A stretch of 64,000 nt of DNA from Microglena sp. YARC (GCA_022414725.1 CM039464.1:45542312-45606311), one strand, 5' to 3'. Counted from the first letter of the stretch, positions 8,301 to 17,184 are shown. Made by a program: numbers and translations. Notes: a model not told the origin generated them from the sequence alone.

Positions 8301-11220
8301 TTATTTTTTATTAAGCTGGTAGAAGAGATTGCCAACACTCATTATAGTGCTCTTGATAACATTGTGAGCACAACAGCAGGCTATTCTGTATCCAGTTTAC
8401 GTATTTATTTCAATTTATTTTTTGTATTGTTTATTTATTGACTGCAGAGGATGATACCAACACTCGGTAAGTGCTCTTGATCACATTGTGAGCACAACAG
8501 CAGGCTTTTTTTATCGCCCTGGTAGAGGAGACTGTCTACACCGTTCAAGTGCTCTTGTTACTTGGTAAGAACAACAGCAGTCGTTTTATGTGCCTATTTT
8601 ATGTATCTATTCGATTATCTTATGTATTTTTTATTTATTGGACCTGGCGGAGAGATTGCCAACGACATGTTGTAGGTGCTCTTGATAAACATGGTGAGCA
8701 CAACAGCAGGCTATTCTGTATCTATTTTCGAATCTTTCATTTATTGTTGTTATTTGTTGATTGTTGACCTGGCGGAGGAGATTGCCAACACATGTTGTAG
8801 TGCTCTTGATAACAAGGTGAGCACAACAGCAGGACTTATTCTGTATCTATGTTATGTATATTTGTTTGATTGATTCAACCTGGATAAAGCCGGAGCTAAA
8901 CTTGGGGACATATCAAAAAGAAGACTTGAGAGGTCTAGTTAGACTAGTAGCAGGCTATCCTGCTACATGGCAGAGGAGATTGCCAACACTCGTTATAGTG
9001 CTCTTGATAACACAGTGAGCACAACATGTAATTATGTTAACGTGCTATTTGTGGGTATGATACCTGTACCTGTATATGTAGGGCTACTAAGTACAATCTT
9101 GTATGAAATTTTGTTTTTATTTTTTAGGAGGATGATATTGAACGGCGACCTGTATATATCTACTATTTCACTCTTGCTACCCCACCTGCCCCTTCACCCA
9201 CCCCTAAAACCCATCCCCACCCCATCACCTCCTCCCCCACCCCCCCTACCCTACCTCCCCATTCCCTCCCTCCCCTTCCCCCTACCCCCTCACCTCCCCA
9301 CCCCTCCCCCTACCCCATCCATACCCTCCCCCTACCCCTCACCTCCTCCATAACACCCTAACCATCCCCTACCCTCACCTCCACCACCACCCCGTCCCAC
9401 CCTTACCCAACCCCTACCCGGACCCCTTCACCATTCCCCTAACCCACCCTCGTACCCCTCATACCACTCCCATACCCCATACCCTGACCCACTCACCCAT
9501 CCTTCACCATCCGTCAGCCCACCACCCCTTCTACCCCCCCCCCTCCCCCCACCACCCACACACCATCCCTCACCCCCCTACCCCCTCTATCCTTACCCCC
9601 AGGCGCCGAAGTACTCCGCTGCACCCATAAGCACTTCCCTAATGAGGGCAAGTGCATCAACATGCCCCCCCCACTCCTCACCCCTACCCCATCCCCCACC
9701 CTACCTTCACCCATCCCTCAGCCCCCCCCCCCCCCACCCCCCCCCTCACCCCCCTACCCCCCTATCCCCTCCCCAGGTCCCGGAAGTACTCGCTGCGCCC
9801 ATAAGCACTTCCTAATGAGGGCAAGTGCATCATACATTGCCCCCCACCCCCCACCTCTCCACTCACCCCACCCCATCTCACCTCACCCCTACCCCATCCC
9901 TCACCCTACCCCTTCCAATCCCTCAGCCCCCCCCCCCCCACCCTTTTCTACCCCTTCCCCCCCCCCCCCCCCCCCCACACACACACCACCCACACCACAC
10001 ACACCCTCACCCCCTACCCCTATCCCCCTAACCCCAGGCCCCGAAGTCCTCGCTCACCCATAGCTTTCTTCCCTAATGAGGGCAAGTGCATCAACCGCCC
10101 ACCCCCCCCGTCACCCACCCCTCTCACCCTCACCCCCCATACCCATCCCCTCACCCCACCTCCAACCCTTCACCCTCCCACCCCCTCACCCAACCTCCCT
10201 CACCCGCCTTACCCCCAGGCCCCGAAGTACTCCGCTGCGCCCATAAGCGCTTCCCTTAAAGAGGGCAAGTGCATCAACACGCCCACCCCTACCCCCTCAC
10301 CACCTCGCTCACCTCACTCCCCTACATCCAGGCCCCGAAATCCTCCACTGCGCCATAAGCAATTCCCCGATGAGGGCAATGTGCATCAACACGCACCCTA
10401 CTCACCACCCCCTCACCCTCACCCCTACCCCCCGCGCCCCCTACACCCAGGCCACCCGAAATCCTCCACTGCGCCCACAAGCAATTCCCGATGAGGGCAA
10501 GTGCATCAACAAGCCCACCAAAAGACAGTACACCACCAAGGTGGACTCATGGGGCCTTGGGCGTTCCTAGCCTACAACTCGTAACCGGCGTGCCCCCATA
10601 CCACTCTGCACTCATGATCGACACGGCGCGCAACATCACACATGTGGGATTCTCTACCCAACTTCATGTCCAGTCATTCCAGGGACTTCATTGCTTGGTC
10701 CCAGGACAAGGACCTCTCCAGGAGGCCTACCACCCAGGAGTTGATGCTCCACCCTTGGATTGAATCGTACAAGGTCAAGGACCTCTCCCCCCCAGTCCAG
10801 CGTGGCCCTTGTGCCTGAACAGGCACGGCTAGCAGCAGATCATGTACGGGTGAGATCACTACCCCAACTTCATGTCCAAGCTCTCCAGGATTTCATTGCT
10901 TGCGCCCATTGGAGACGGAGCCCTCCAGGCGACCCTTACCACCCAGGAGATTGATGCTCCACCCTTGGATTGACTCTCCAGGGTCAAGGACCTCTCCCCC
11001 CCAGCCAGCGTGGCCCTAGTGCCTAAAACAGACACGCTAGCAGCATTCATGTACGGGAAGATCACCTTTTCCCAAAACTCATGCCAAGCTCTGCCAGGAC
11101 TTTTGGTTGCTTGGGCCAGGAGAAGGACCCCCCAGGAGCATGACGCTCACCCTTGAATTGACTCTCTCAGGGTCAAGGACCTCTCCCCCCCTATCCATTC
11201 ATGCCGCAGTGCCTAAATTA
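2243..11220 (+). CDS. Ser/Thr protein kinase gene, Aurora-like/CALK-type, multi-exon
   Basis: This is the whole gene; its exons are listed separately. Parts in order: a candidate first exon (2243-2357), a Gln/Pro/Ser-rich N-terminal region plus the kinase N-lobe start (2813-3895), the alphaC region and hinge (4279-4407), the catalytic and activation loops (5949-6182), and the C-lobe (10451-10838). Visible landmarks are the invariant Lys in [17 protein letters not shown] inside LADFGLAID, a GTLDYM activation-loop end meeting APE, and a closing RPTTQEL...HPWI. The order and the GTLDYMAPE form match Aurora-related kinases. The RGYASVV glycine loop lacks the first and third canonical glycines, as I recall for algal CALK-like kinases. 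Each exon is accompanied by degenerate copies of itself. Several single-base indels break the frame, so an intact product is inferred, not shown. Confidence 0.75.
2813..3895 (+). CDS. Kinase exon 1: low-complexity N-terminus and glycine loop
   Basis: The acceptor is pyrimidine-rich and ends CACCCCTCAG at 2812. About 280 codons follow, rich in Gln, Pro, Ser and Met, and probably disordered; a [11 protein letters not shown] stretch is visible. At 3654 the frame meets TGA inside AAGCCCCCTTGAG. One extra C in the five-C run would continue directly into the kinase frame read from 3653, so I treat this as a homopolymer error. The kinase part contains [20 protein letters not shown], then the ATP-anchoring Lys in VVLKVY, and ends LQRVQ at the donor GTTTGT (3896). 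The N-terminal extension could be regulatory; that is inference. Confidence 0.7.
3957..4276. repeat. CACCCTAACAC minisatellite filling intron 1
   Basis: Degenerate units of about 20-30 bp such as CACCCACGCACACCCTAACAC make up almost the whole intron. The CCCTAA word recalls telomeric repeats, but spacing and unit length are irregular. The block runs up to the acceptor at 4277-4278 and supplies its pyrimidine-rich tract. Confidence 0.8.
4279..4407 (+). CDS. Kinase exon 2 (alphaC helix to hinge), first copy
   Basis: The acceptor CCACCCAG is followed by 43 codons reading [17 protein letters not shown] and ending [12 protein letters not shown]. The alphaC glutamate lies in HREI, and the hinge in VLEFCPGGD. 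The exon is 129 nt and phase 0 at both ends, so duplicating it keeps the frame. The apparent donor is AAG followed by GCAAGT at 4408, a GC-AG type 5' splice site. The three downstream copies have GTAAGT or GTTAGT at the same place. This is the best-preserved copy and joins cleanly to exon 1. Confidence 0.75.
4450..5122 (+). pseudogene. Three further tandem copies of kinase exon 2
   Basis: Copy b starts at 4450 after an AG and is interrupted at about 4497-4717 by roughly 220 bp of unrelated DNA. It then resumes and ends at 4802 before GTAAGT. Copy c is 4831-4958 (128 nt) before GTAAGT. Copy d is 4988-5122 before GTTAGT. All keep the REVHLH/KLVHK, YSCxKD and EFCPGxDLL relics, an upstream AG and a downstream GT. 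Each carries frame-breaking indels. They could be decayed duplicates or mutually exclusive exons damaged by sequencing error. Confidence 0.75.
5135..5260 (+). repeat. Fragment of the fold-back element family
   Basis: CACCTTCTAGGCTTCCCTGACTGGCTATTCGGCC at about 5157-5190 matches the element seen at 15977, 18888 and 19112. It is divergent and its ends are not defined. Confidence 0.55.
5415..5535 (-). mobile_element. tRNA-derived SINE, 5'-truncated tail fragment
   Basis: Read on the minus strand this is the 3' half of the SINE family at 7871 and 11622, including the GACGGGCTCCCTTAACACC block and the terminal AGGCGTTATCATTACC. The tRNA-like head is missing, as expected for a truncated copy. Confidence 0.7.
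5540..5720. repeat. CCAACCA-rich intronic tract
   Basis: A C/A-rich simple sequence (CAACCAACCACCAACAACC-like) with no gene in it. It precedes the first acceptor of the exon 3 series at 5719-5720. Confidence 0.6.
5721..5902 (+). pseudogene. Two partial copies of the start of kinase exon 3
   Basis: At 5721 and 5832, each right after a TAG acceptor in CACATACTTAG or CACGTACATAG, sits about 65 nt matching the first 20 codons of exon 3 ([14 protein letters not shown]). Both then lose similarity and continue as a C-rich stretch ending in the next acceptor. They are acceptor-plus-exon-start copies; the true exon follows at 5949. Confidence 0.75.
5949..6182 (+). CDS. Kinase exon 3: catalytic loop, DFG, activation loop
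   Basis: The acceptor CACGTACATAG precedes 234 nt (78 codons, open throughout, phase 0 at both ends). In order it encodes the alphaE helix (EVLGYLHSQ), the catalytic loop [11 protein letters not shown] with Asp and Lys in place, LADFGLAID with the Mg-binding Asp, and the activation-loop end SGTLDYM. The donor is ATG followed by GTGAGC at 6183. This exon alone establishes an active-type protein kinase. The GTLDYM ending, to be followed by APE in exon 4, supports the Aurora-related assignment. Confidence 0.9.
6183..6960 (+). repeat. Decayed copies of the exon 3 end plus 5' splice site
   Basis: After the true donor the intron repeats pieces of the exon end. About 6256-6320 has GGCAGAGGAGATTGACAACA, ACTCGTTCTGTACTC and GATTACATTGGTTAGC. 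Near 6550-6560 there is TACACGGTGAGCACTACAGG. About 6868-6960 holds a longer copy with CTGACTTCCGCCTGGCCATTG, GGGCCAACACTTG and TACGTGGTCAGC. They match the last 25-90 nt of exon 3 plus the first intron bases. The hAT-like MITE at 6652 splits this stretch. Confidence 0.7.
6652..6793. mobile_element. hAT-like MITE
   Basis: A 142-bp element starting CAGGGTACTACA and ending TGTAGCACCCTG. CAGGG termini are typical of hAT transposons. The flanking 8-mers CTACATGC and GTACAGGC agree at 6 of 8 positions, fitting an aged 8-bp target duplication. Its interior (CACAAACATCAAATTGGTC) matches the second copy at 20065-20238 in reverse orientation. Confidence 0.65.
6945..7850 (+). repeat. 72-bp array seeded by the exon 3 donor junction
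   Basis: About nine close copies (to about 7640) and several decayed ones of a roughly 72-bp unit. Each contains GATTACRTGGTCAGCGCTACAG followed by an A/T-rich remainder (GATTTAAGATGAAGATA). That core aligns with the exon 3 end and donor, GATTACATG then GTGAGCTGAACAG. Two sub-variants (ATAAATAA/TCTGAAA and ATTAATAA/TTTGAAA) tend to alternate, which hints at a two-unit higher-order repeat. Confidence 0.8.
7871..8082 (+). mobile_element. tRNA-derived SINE, full length
   Basis: A 212-bp element. It starts AGCCCCTTTCAGTGAT and has an A-box-like TGGTCTAGTGG at about 7893 and a B-box-like GGGTTCGACTT about 40 nt later. It ends AGGCGTTATCATTACC followed by a T run, which would act as a Pol III terminator. 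AAGTAGCC at 7863-7870 and 8083-8090 is a perfect 8-bp target duplication. A paralogous empty site at about 6800-6850 confirms the ends. Confidence 0.85.
8091..9035 (+). repeat. Further copies of the exon 3 end plus donor
   Basis: About 8119-8180 gives codons like KLADFACPS. At about 8318, 8440, 8515, 8645, 8765 and 8968 there are copies of the form GGAGATTGCCAACACT, a short run ending GCTCTTGATAACA, then TGTGAGCACAACAGCAGG. These match exon 3 residues [14 protein letters not shown] plus its donor. A TTTA/TTTATC microsatellite occupies about 8195-8315. Every copy keeps a GTGAGC, GTAAGA or similar 5' splice-site word. Confidence 0.8.
9170..10450 (+). repeat. Pyrimidine-rich tract with six exon 4 acceptor copies
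   Basis: A C-rich CCCTACCCCTCACC sequence is punctuated by copies of the exon 4 start, each directly after a CAG: 9603, 9777, 10038, 10219, 10332 and the real exon at 10451. Each copy spans about 60 nt, GCCCCGAAGTACTCCGCTGC to GGCAAGTGCATCAAC, decoding to [20 protein letters not shown] when one base is allowed for. The tract provides a strong polypyrimidine context for every one of these acceptors. Confidence 0.85.
10451..10838 (+). CDS. Kinase exon 4: APE motif to end of C-lobe
   Basis: After the acceptor at 10449-10450 the exon encodes the APE-motif region, C(A)HK.F, then [14 protein letters not shown] (alphaF, with the structural Asp), [14 protein letters not shown], then [18 protein letters not shown] and HPWIES, the standard subdomain XI. 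Three or more single-base indels (for example GGGCGTTCCTAG for GGCGTCCTAG) disturb the frame. No intron is evident between the alphaF region and the RPTTQEL region. The domain order confirms that the scattered exons form one kinase. Confidence 0.75.
10839..11220 (+). pseudogene. Two tandem repeats of the kinase C-lobe segment
   Basis: At about 10839-11047 and 11048-11220 a unit of about 205 bp repeats the segment from CATGTACGGG to the sequence after HPWI. Both hold relics of CCCAACTTCATG, CACCCAGGAG and CACCCTTGGATTGA and an in-frame stop. Unlike the other exon copies these follow each other without an obvious intron. They probably lie in the 3' untranslated region or are dead duplicates. 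Confidence 0.65.
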
Positions 11221-11405
11221 AACAGCGGAACTAAATCTAGCTCGACCAGCGTGCATTGCGTGATGTGCTGGGTCACTCGCTAACTCACTTCCTGCCATTG
11301 TGGGTTCATGGTGCTTGGGGGCCTAGGGGCGTGCGGGCCTAGGGGCTTGCAGCCTAATGGCCCCCAGGCCCCTACTTGGGGCCTAACGTCATTGAAAAAA
11401 ATGTA

Positions 11406-11622
11406 GATGATAACGCCTGGTGGGGCGTGGTGTCAGGGAGCCCGTCGTTTATGCGGTGGGGAGCGGTCTTCCTACTGCAACTGGACAAGGCTACCATCCG
11501 GTTGAACAACGACCTGCAACGCTAGAGCGACCGAAGAAAAGGGGGGAGTCCAAACCCACCGACTCTCATCCTCAAGCGATCCGGTCTACCACTAGACCAT
11601 TGTATATCACAGAAAGGGGCTC
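11406..11622 (-). mobile_element. tRNA-derived SINE, full length, reverse orientation
   Basis: Read on the minus strand it starts GAGCCCCTTTCTGTGATA, carries TGGTCTAGTGGTAGACC (A box) and GTTTGGACTCC (weak B box), and ends AGGCGTTATCATC followed by a T-rich tail. CTAACGTCAT occurs at 11383-11392 and again at 11623-11632, giving a 10-bp target duplication. It lies inside the minisatellite whose main block starts at 11791. Confidence 0.85.
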
Positions 11623-11691
11623 TAACGTCATGAACACATACCATGCTCTGTGGACCCTGAGTGCATGAACCCCTTGTATACTCCAACCCAG

Positions 11692-11790
11692 TGCTATGAC
11701 TTTTTGAAGGAACATGATTGCAATTTTATCACTCCACTTGCCGGCTTTGAGGTTCCTTCTGCATATGTGGGCAAGAACACCCTGCATCAC
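11692..11790 (+). CDS. Candidate exon, product unknown
   Basis: Thirty-three open codons, CYDFLKEHDCNFITPL through VPSAYVGKNTLHH, lie between a CTCCAACCCAG acceptor and a GTGAAC donor. They are phase 0 at both ends and differ in composition from the surrounding repeats. The last 40 nt plus the donor are the evident source of the array that follows. The exon may belong to the kinase gene or to a separate plus-strand gene. I recognise no family. Confidence 0.45.
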
Positions 11791-12430
11791 GTGAACCTCT
11801 CCTATACAAACTCACTCACCCCGTCGTGGATTCCTTCTGCTTGGGGGTCAGAACACCCTGTATGCATGAACCTTGCCTATATAACTCACTCACACATTGT
11901 GTGGTTCATGCAGCTTGGGGGTCAGAGCACCCTGTTTGCAGTGGAACCCATGCTGTAAGCACTCACTCTCACCCCTTATTGTGCTTTCATTCCTGCTTGG
12001 GGGGTCAGAAGCACCCTGTTTGTAACCCATGCTGTAGCACTCACTCTCACCCTTATTGTGCTTCATCCTGCTTGGGGGTCAGAGCACCCTGTTTGCGTGA
12101 ACCCATGCTGTAGCACTCACTCTCACCCTTATTGTGCTTCATCCTGCTTGGGGGTCAGAGCACCCTGTTTGCGTGAAACCCAGCTGTTAGCACCCACTCT
12201 CACCCTTATTTGTTGCTTCACCTGGCTTGGGGGTCAGAGCACCCTGTTTTTGCGTGAAAACCATCCTGTAAGCACTCAACTCACCCTGCTTGTGATTCTT
12301 TCTGCTAGGGGTTCAGAAACACCCTGTTCGCGTGAACGCCTCCTTATCACTTACCTCACCACCCTGCTCGTGGGTCTGCGGACCCTGTGTGTGCGTGAAC
12401 CCCTTCTCTGCATGACCCAGTGCATGACTG
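11791..12430 (+). repeat. About 75-bp array seeded by the exon end at 11790
   Basis: Eight or so units of the form GCTTGGGGGTCAGAGCACCC, TGTTTGCGTGAACCCATGC, then CACTCACTCTCACCC. The middle matches the preceding exon end (GGGCAAGAACACCCTGCATCAC then GTGAACC). Each unit therefore carries one copy of the 5' splice site. Decayed units also occur at about 11240-11340, before the SINE. Confidence 0.7.
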
Positions 12431-13020
12431 ATGAAGCGGCATGGTGCGGATGCCATATGTACATTGCTTATGGACAATCGTTACAATACAATATGTACAT
12501 TGCAATGTGCGACTTTGTACAAGACATGTGTACAATGCAAAATGTGGACATGTATAAAGACATGTGGACATGTATGTGTAACAGTTACAAGACACATGTA
12601 CAATGCATGTGGACAATGTACGAGACATATGTGCAATGCATGTGGACAAAGAATTCATACGTACAATGCATACAGCTATACATATACCCATTGCCAGTAT
12701 AAATATACCAGTAATGCAGAGCAGACTGTATGCTGTTCCTGAAAGCTATGGGCTAGTCTAGACCATTGTCCCGTATGGCTGGGCCCTGCGGCATGCCTAG
12801 CCCATCGAATCTTACTGTGTGATTCAAGTTTTTAGTGCAAGCTTGTTGCATCAGAGACACAATGTGTGAGCTTGTGTAATTGCTGACTCCTTAAGACACA
12901 TATTGCCTGTGTAGTGCGTATTCTGTGATCACAGCTCTCTGTTGGTGATAGTCAACGGTCTCTTCTTGAATATATTGACTTGAAAAATTACCCACAACTT
13001 GAATAAATTGTGGCACATAG
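12430..13020. repeat. GTACAATGCATGTGGACA minisatellite and unassigned flank
   Basis: At 12460-12690 an irregular 17-25 bp unit (TGTACAATGCATGTGGACA and variants) is repeated about ten times. From 12700 to 13020 I see no gene. Confidence 0.6.
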
Positions 13021-13310
13021 AATATGTCGGGTTCACGGTACTACTGCCCAGGGCGGTTGTGCTGGGCATATTCTACGAGCCTCTGTAGGCGCTTGCTTGG
13101 CTGCACTGTTGACTAGTGCCGTGCATATTCTGTTATCCTCTCTGTTGGTGATCATCATCTCTGTTTTAAGCATGTAGTGTGACCTGATTGTGGCACATCG
13201 TTTTAACACGTTCTGCACTGCTGCCCCGGACGTGTTCTATGAGCCTCTGTAGGTGTTTGCTTGGCTGCACTGTTGACTGGTGCCATGCATGTAGGTACGT
13301 ATGTTACAGT
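13020..13310. repeat. Two diverged copies of a 180-bp segment
   Basis: The stretch TATTCTACGAGCCTCTGTAG, then GCGCTTGCTTGGCTGCACTG, at about 13067-13130 recurs at 13224-13287 with its upstream CTGCTGCCC block. Both copies have GAGCCTCTGTAG then GTGTTTGC or GCGCTTGC, so they may be exon-end duplicates. No protein is recognisable. Confidence 0.5.
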
Positions 13311-13601
13311 CCAGGAGTAGGCCCAATAGGCTAAAGAGACTTGCCAACTTGTTAGGAAGGGCTTACAAAGAAAACACACTGATGATGTGAACCCAAAGTC
13401 CAAACAATCGTTTTTACCGATGGGGGCCCTGAGTTCGTGCTAATATGTATGCGTATAGTGTGACCCTGTGTTGGTTATCACCGGCTGGGTTGGACAAGCT
13501 GGTTGGTTCTTCCGGGTTCCACTGAAAATTTGCAAGAACTGGCGGTCCTGAATTCCCCCGTCGGGTCACCGGCAACTTTCTGTGGATGGTTGTAAACTTA
13601 C

Positions 13602-13690
13602 CCATACACTCCTGGAAGAGAATCTCGGGTGAACCGACAGGAATCCGTTGATGCAGACATGTTTCTTCCGGTTCTGTGTCAGCCACTAAG
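13602..13690 (-). CDS. Candidate short exon, product unknown
   Basis: On the minus strand, CTACCCTGCAG at 13691-13701 is followed by 89 nt with an open frame (ADTEPEETCLHQRIPVGSPE, then ILFQECMG). It ends at a consensus donor, ATGG then GTAAGT. The splice-site quality is the main evidence; no family is recognised. Confidence 0.3.
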
Positions 13691-14208
13691 CTGCAGGGTA
13701 GAAACCATACAGTTACTCAGCTACTACCTTGAAGTAAAACTTCATCTTAGGCAAAACTTCATCTCCCGCCCACCCTGTCCTGACTGAGTGGATGGGAGAC
13801 GAAGTTTCAGCATGCCCCGTGATGGAAGACAAAATATAGTACTGCGTGTAGGGTAATTATAGGGTTTCATTCGAACATAAAACAGGTGTATTTATTGGCT
13901 GTTGACCATTCGTTGGATCATGTAAGGGGTGCTTTAATTCCCCTGGACGACCCTGACTTGCCCTCGGAAGTTGTTTTTGCCCTCCAGTTTTTTTTCCAGT
14001 TTTGCCCTCCAGTGTTTTTACGCATGTAGGCGTGCTAGTCGAGTGGTCGCCTGGACTCCTGGAGCCCTAGACAGCTCGATGTCCCCTGTCCCTGCCGCTG
14101 CCCCCTTCTCCTCTTGCTCGTCATTTTCGCTCCTCCTCCTTTTCTTTTGCGACCAAGTTGGCAGCTGATTGAGGTAGTCGTTTGGCCATCATGGATTCAT
14201 CTCCGAAT

Positions 14209-15267
14209 ACCGTAGGCGCCTGTAATGTTGGCGGTAAATTTGGCGGTTGGGGTACCGCCATGTTCCTGCAAGGTAGGCGTGTAGGCCAAAACCGGTTCGA
14301 GCACAAAGCGGATCAACCGCCAACGTTCAGGCGCGAGCAGCTGGACCACAGTGCAGTACACACTCAAACATACAGCCTCAGAGAGGGTCAAACACCGGTA
14401 TGTGGTCTTGCTTGTTCGCTTCTACATATTGTCATAATTGATGGATTCTCCAAGGACGTTGGGCCTTCGCTCCCTGTCCCCTCTTCAAGGTGGTGCTCCC
14501 CGCCCTATCCCACAACAACGTCCCGGCCGATCTCTCATCTCTTCGTTTTTTAACAAGCTCGACCAGCCTGCTATGCTGATGATGGGGGTTTTAGTGAGGA
14601 TGCACAGCCTGATGATGACGGGTCGGCAGATGAGGATGCACAGCCTGATGAGGGGTTCTCTGACGCATGGACTAGCGGTGATGAAAGGGATGGGTTGGCT
14701 AGCGAGGATGATGGGGATGCTGAAGGCGTAGCCTACCGGTACTACCAGCCTAGAGATTCCTTTTTTGGCCCCTCCTATCTTGGTTGGGAAGTCCCTTAAG
14801 CCTATTCGGCCTACCCTTGGACTGTAATAATAACAAAAACTGCTTATGGGGCATAGAATGTGTTTTAAAATGGAGCAGGCATGGCCAAGAATATGTTTTA
14901 TTTTAATGTGTCACAGTGCGTCCCATGCGTACATGATGAGGGGGCATAGCCTACCGGTTCTACCAGCCTAGAGATTCCTTTTTAGCCCCTCCTTTTTGGT
15001 TGGGGAGGTCCCTTTAGCCTGTTTGGCCTACCCTTGGACTGTAATAATAACAACAAGTGCTTATGGGGCATTGAATGTGTTTTAAAATGGAGCAGCCATG
15101 GCCAAGAATGTGTTTAAAATGGAACCGCCAGTGCATGGCACTTGGGCCAATTTATGTTTTTCCCAAATTGTAAATTATCGCCAAAGTTCTGGCACAGAGT
15201 CATTTGGTGCAAAAAAAAATTGTGGCCGCCAACAATTAAAAGCGCCAACAATACAGGCGCCTACGGT
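14209..15267. mobile_element. DNA transposon with 27-bp terminal inverted repeats
   Basis: The left end ACCGTAGGCGCCTGTAATG and the reverse complement of the right end ACCGTAGGCGCCTGTATTG agree over about 26 bp, continuing TTGGCG. AAT flanks both ends (14206-14208, 15268-15270). A TA duplication is an equally possible reading if the element starts two bases inside. Internally, about 170 bp around CCTACCGGTACTACCAGCC (14730) is repeated at about 14951, and TIR-like GGCGG blocks lie near both ends. The interior is too short for a complete transposase. Confidence 0.75.
14438..14799 (+). CDS. Acidic reading frame inside the transposon
   Basis: The frame from ATG 14438 reads MDSPRTLGLRSLSP and continues to FFNKLDQP. 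A one-base shift in the T6 run near 14549 would continue into an Asp/Glu-rich stretch (DDGGFSEDAQPDDD, then DEGFSDAW) ending YLGWEVP and a stop at 14797-14799. An acidic N-terminal region of this kind is common in piggyBac-type and other cut-and-paste transposases, but the catalytic domain is absent. I read it as a relic of the element's own gene. Confidence 0.4.
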
Positions 15268-15270
15268 AAT

Positions 15271-16191
15271 CTAGTTTGTCTCTGGCTCTCAGCCCCAACC
15301 TTGTAACAATCTCCTATTTTGCTCAGAACGTGTTTTTTATGACTGTATTCATAGCATAGTATGCGCGAGTGCACAGACTGCACACGCCAGCTAGCTTCCG
15401 GCATGACCTACCCTACCGGCAGCCAACAGTATGACCTAAAAATTGGAAATGTGTACACCGTGCCACAGGCGTGAGATTGAGGGAACCCTCCCGTTTGCAT
15501 GCATGTGTACAGACTGGAGAATAGCTACCATGTTGGGTTTCTTTGGTTTCGCAGACCCTCTGCGCCTAAGCTTGGACCACACAGTATGACCTAACCTATT
15601 TCTGCTGTTCTACATGATCGAGCTCCCAAGCGTTTTTTAAAAGTTGTGAAAGGACTTTCACCCCAGGAGGTGGGTCTCCCGACACAAACCAGCGACACAA
15701 GATTCAGTTCGAATGGCATTGCAATTCCTACAAAGGAGAAGTTTTTTTGTTAGGTTGTCTTGCAAAGGAGTAGCTTGTGATGAAATGAAATTATCTCTTG
15801 AAATAACTGGTGCATGGCTGCATGCACAAGCTCAAATGGACCATCGTATTATACTTGAAAAGGCTTTTACTATTTTTTATTTGCTTTTCGAGACGAAAGA
15901 CTTGGACAACCCTGCTTTCCTCCCTGGCGGCGAACTGTCTGCAGGTTAATATCCCACGCCACGACGTGATCCATAGCTTTTCTTTTCAGCTACGAGAAAC
16001 AGCTTCTAGGCAGCTCCCCTGACTGGCTATTCATCCTAACCAAACTCAACCGAGTGCACCTTCCAGTCTAGTAGCCGACTCAGTCAGCTGTCCACAATTG
16101 CTGAAATGTTAAGGTTTAGCACATTTATGTTTTAGGGTGCCTCCTATAAGCTGCTAAGAAAAGCCGAAAATATAAACCCTGATATGATCAG
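15271..16191. other. Unassigned DNA with one fold-back fragment
   Basis: No gene can be supported. A 78-codon frame at 15713-15949 (+) has no recognisable domain. At 15977-16080 there is a copy of the fold-back family: TTTTCAGCTACGAGAAACAG, then CTTCTAGGCAGCTCCCCTGA and CTGGCTATTC. Confidence 0.5.
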
Positions 16192-16330
16192 CAGGGTACT
16201 ACATTTTGTCATACTGGGTTGCGCTCTACACTCAACTGCCTCCTTTGGGGTTGCGCTATTGACTCAACGGAAAACGGAAATCTGCGCGCTGCGCCCCTAG
16301 TTGGTCGGCCTCCTTAGGGGGATAGACCTA
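16192..16330. mobile_element. Partial hAT-like MITE
   Basis: It begins CAGGGTACTACATTTTG like the copies at 6652 and 20065 and contains CTGCGCGCTGCGCCCC, which also occurs in the 20065 element. I find no matching right end, so this copy is truncated or diverged. Confidence 0.45.
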
Positions 16331-17184
16331 TGTGATACTTAGGCGAAATTTTGCTATTAATTCTGTTTTTCACATCTTCACATTTCCCAAGATCGGCGGA
16401 CAAATCGGCCGGTTAATCTGACTGGCCTTAAATCAAAGCGACCCGTGTTCGTTTCCCGAAGGGGCGGATTGCCTCGGGGGGCACTTTTTAGCGTACGTAT
16501 CTCAGGGTTGCGGACTGTGGACGCGGCGTTTTCATTTGTCGTTTCCCTACTGTCCTGTGGACTCAATCTAGGGACCTGGAGCATGTCTACGATTTCCCCT
16601 TGAAGAATTCGCTTCTTCGTGACTCTCGTAACTCATTACATCTGCGCATTGTGCTTGACAAGGAAATCTGCTCTTCCGCACTAGTTCTCGCAGGTTGCGA
16701 AGTAGCAACTGTAGCCTCGGGAGTTGCTGCACCTGCCTCCATGGAACTTCGGGAAGTCAGTGAGCTAATAAGTTCATTAGCCTTACAGGGAACCAAGTTG
16801 AATAATAATGCCATGCCATGCTACATTGATTCTTGACCCCCCCAATATTAAATTGAACGGATAAGTAAGCAACTGCTTGTGCATCCATCACCGATGAGGC
16901 TGCCACTGTTGCTTGACGACCATTACACCACCCCCGGGGCCGACCTCCAGGGGACCCGCCAGGGCCCCCTACTATTTTTTTTAATGCATCAATCGCGCAG
17001 TCTCAAAAACCTTCAAGTTTTATCATTTGTTTGAACCAACCGGACTTCACAAATTTACGTAGACTGGCCATAGATGACCCAAGGCAAGTCAGCAGATATC
17101 ATTCGGAGGGATCTTTAAATTACACATTCTGAAACAAAAAAGCGAAAACGTTTTAAGCACGGGAGAGAACAGTATCAAGTCTGC
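16331..17184. other. Unassigned DNA
   Basis: Open frames at 16600-16836 (+) and 16587-16814 (-) overlap and show nothing diagnostic. No repeat structure or gene is recognised here. Confidence 0.4.

Noticed and set aside
14027..14095. tRNA-like stretch GTCGAGTGGTCGCC
   Set aside because: No B box at the right distance and no acceptor-stem pairing.
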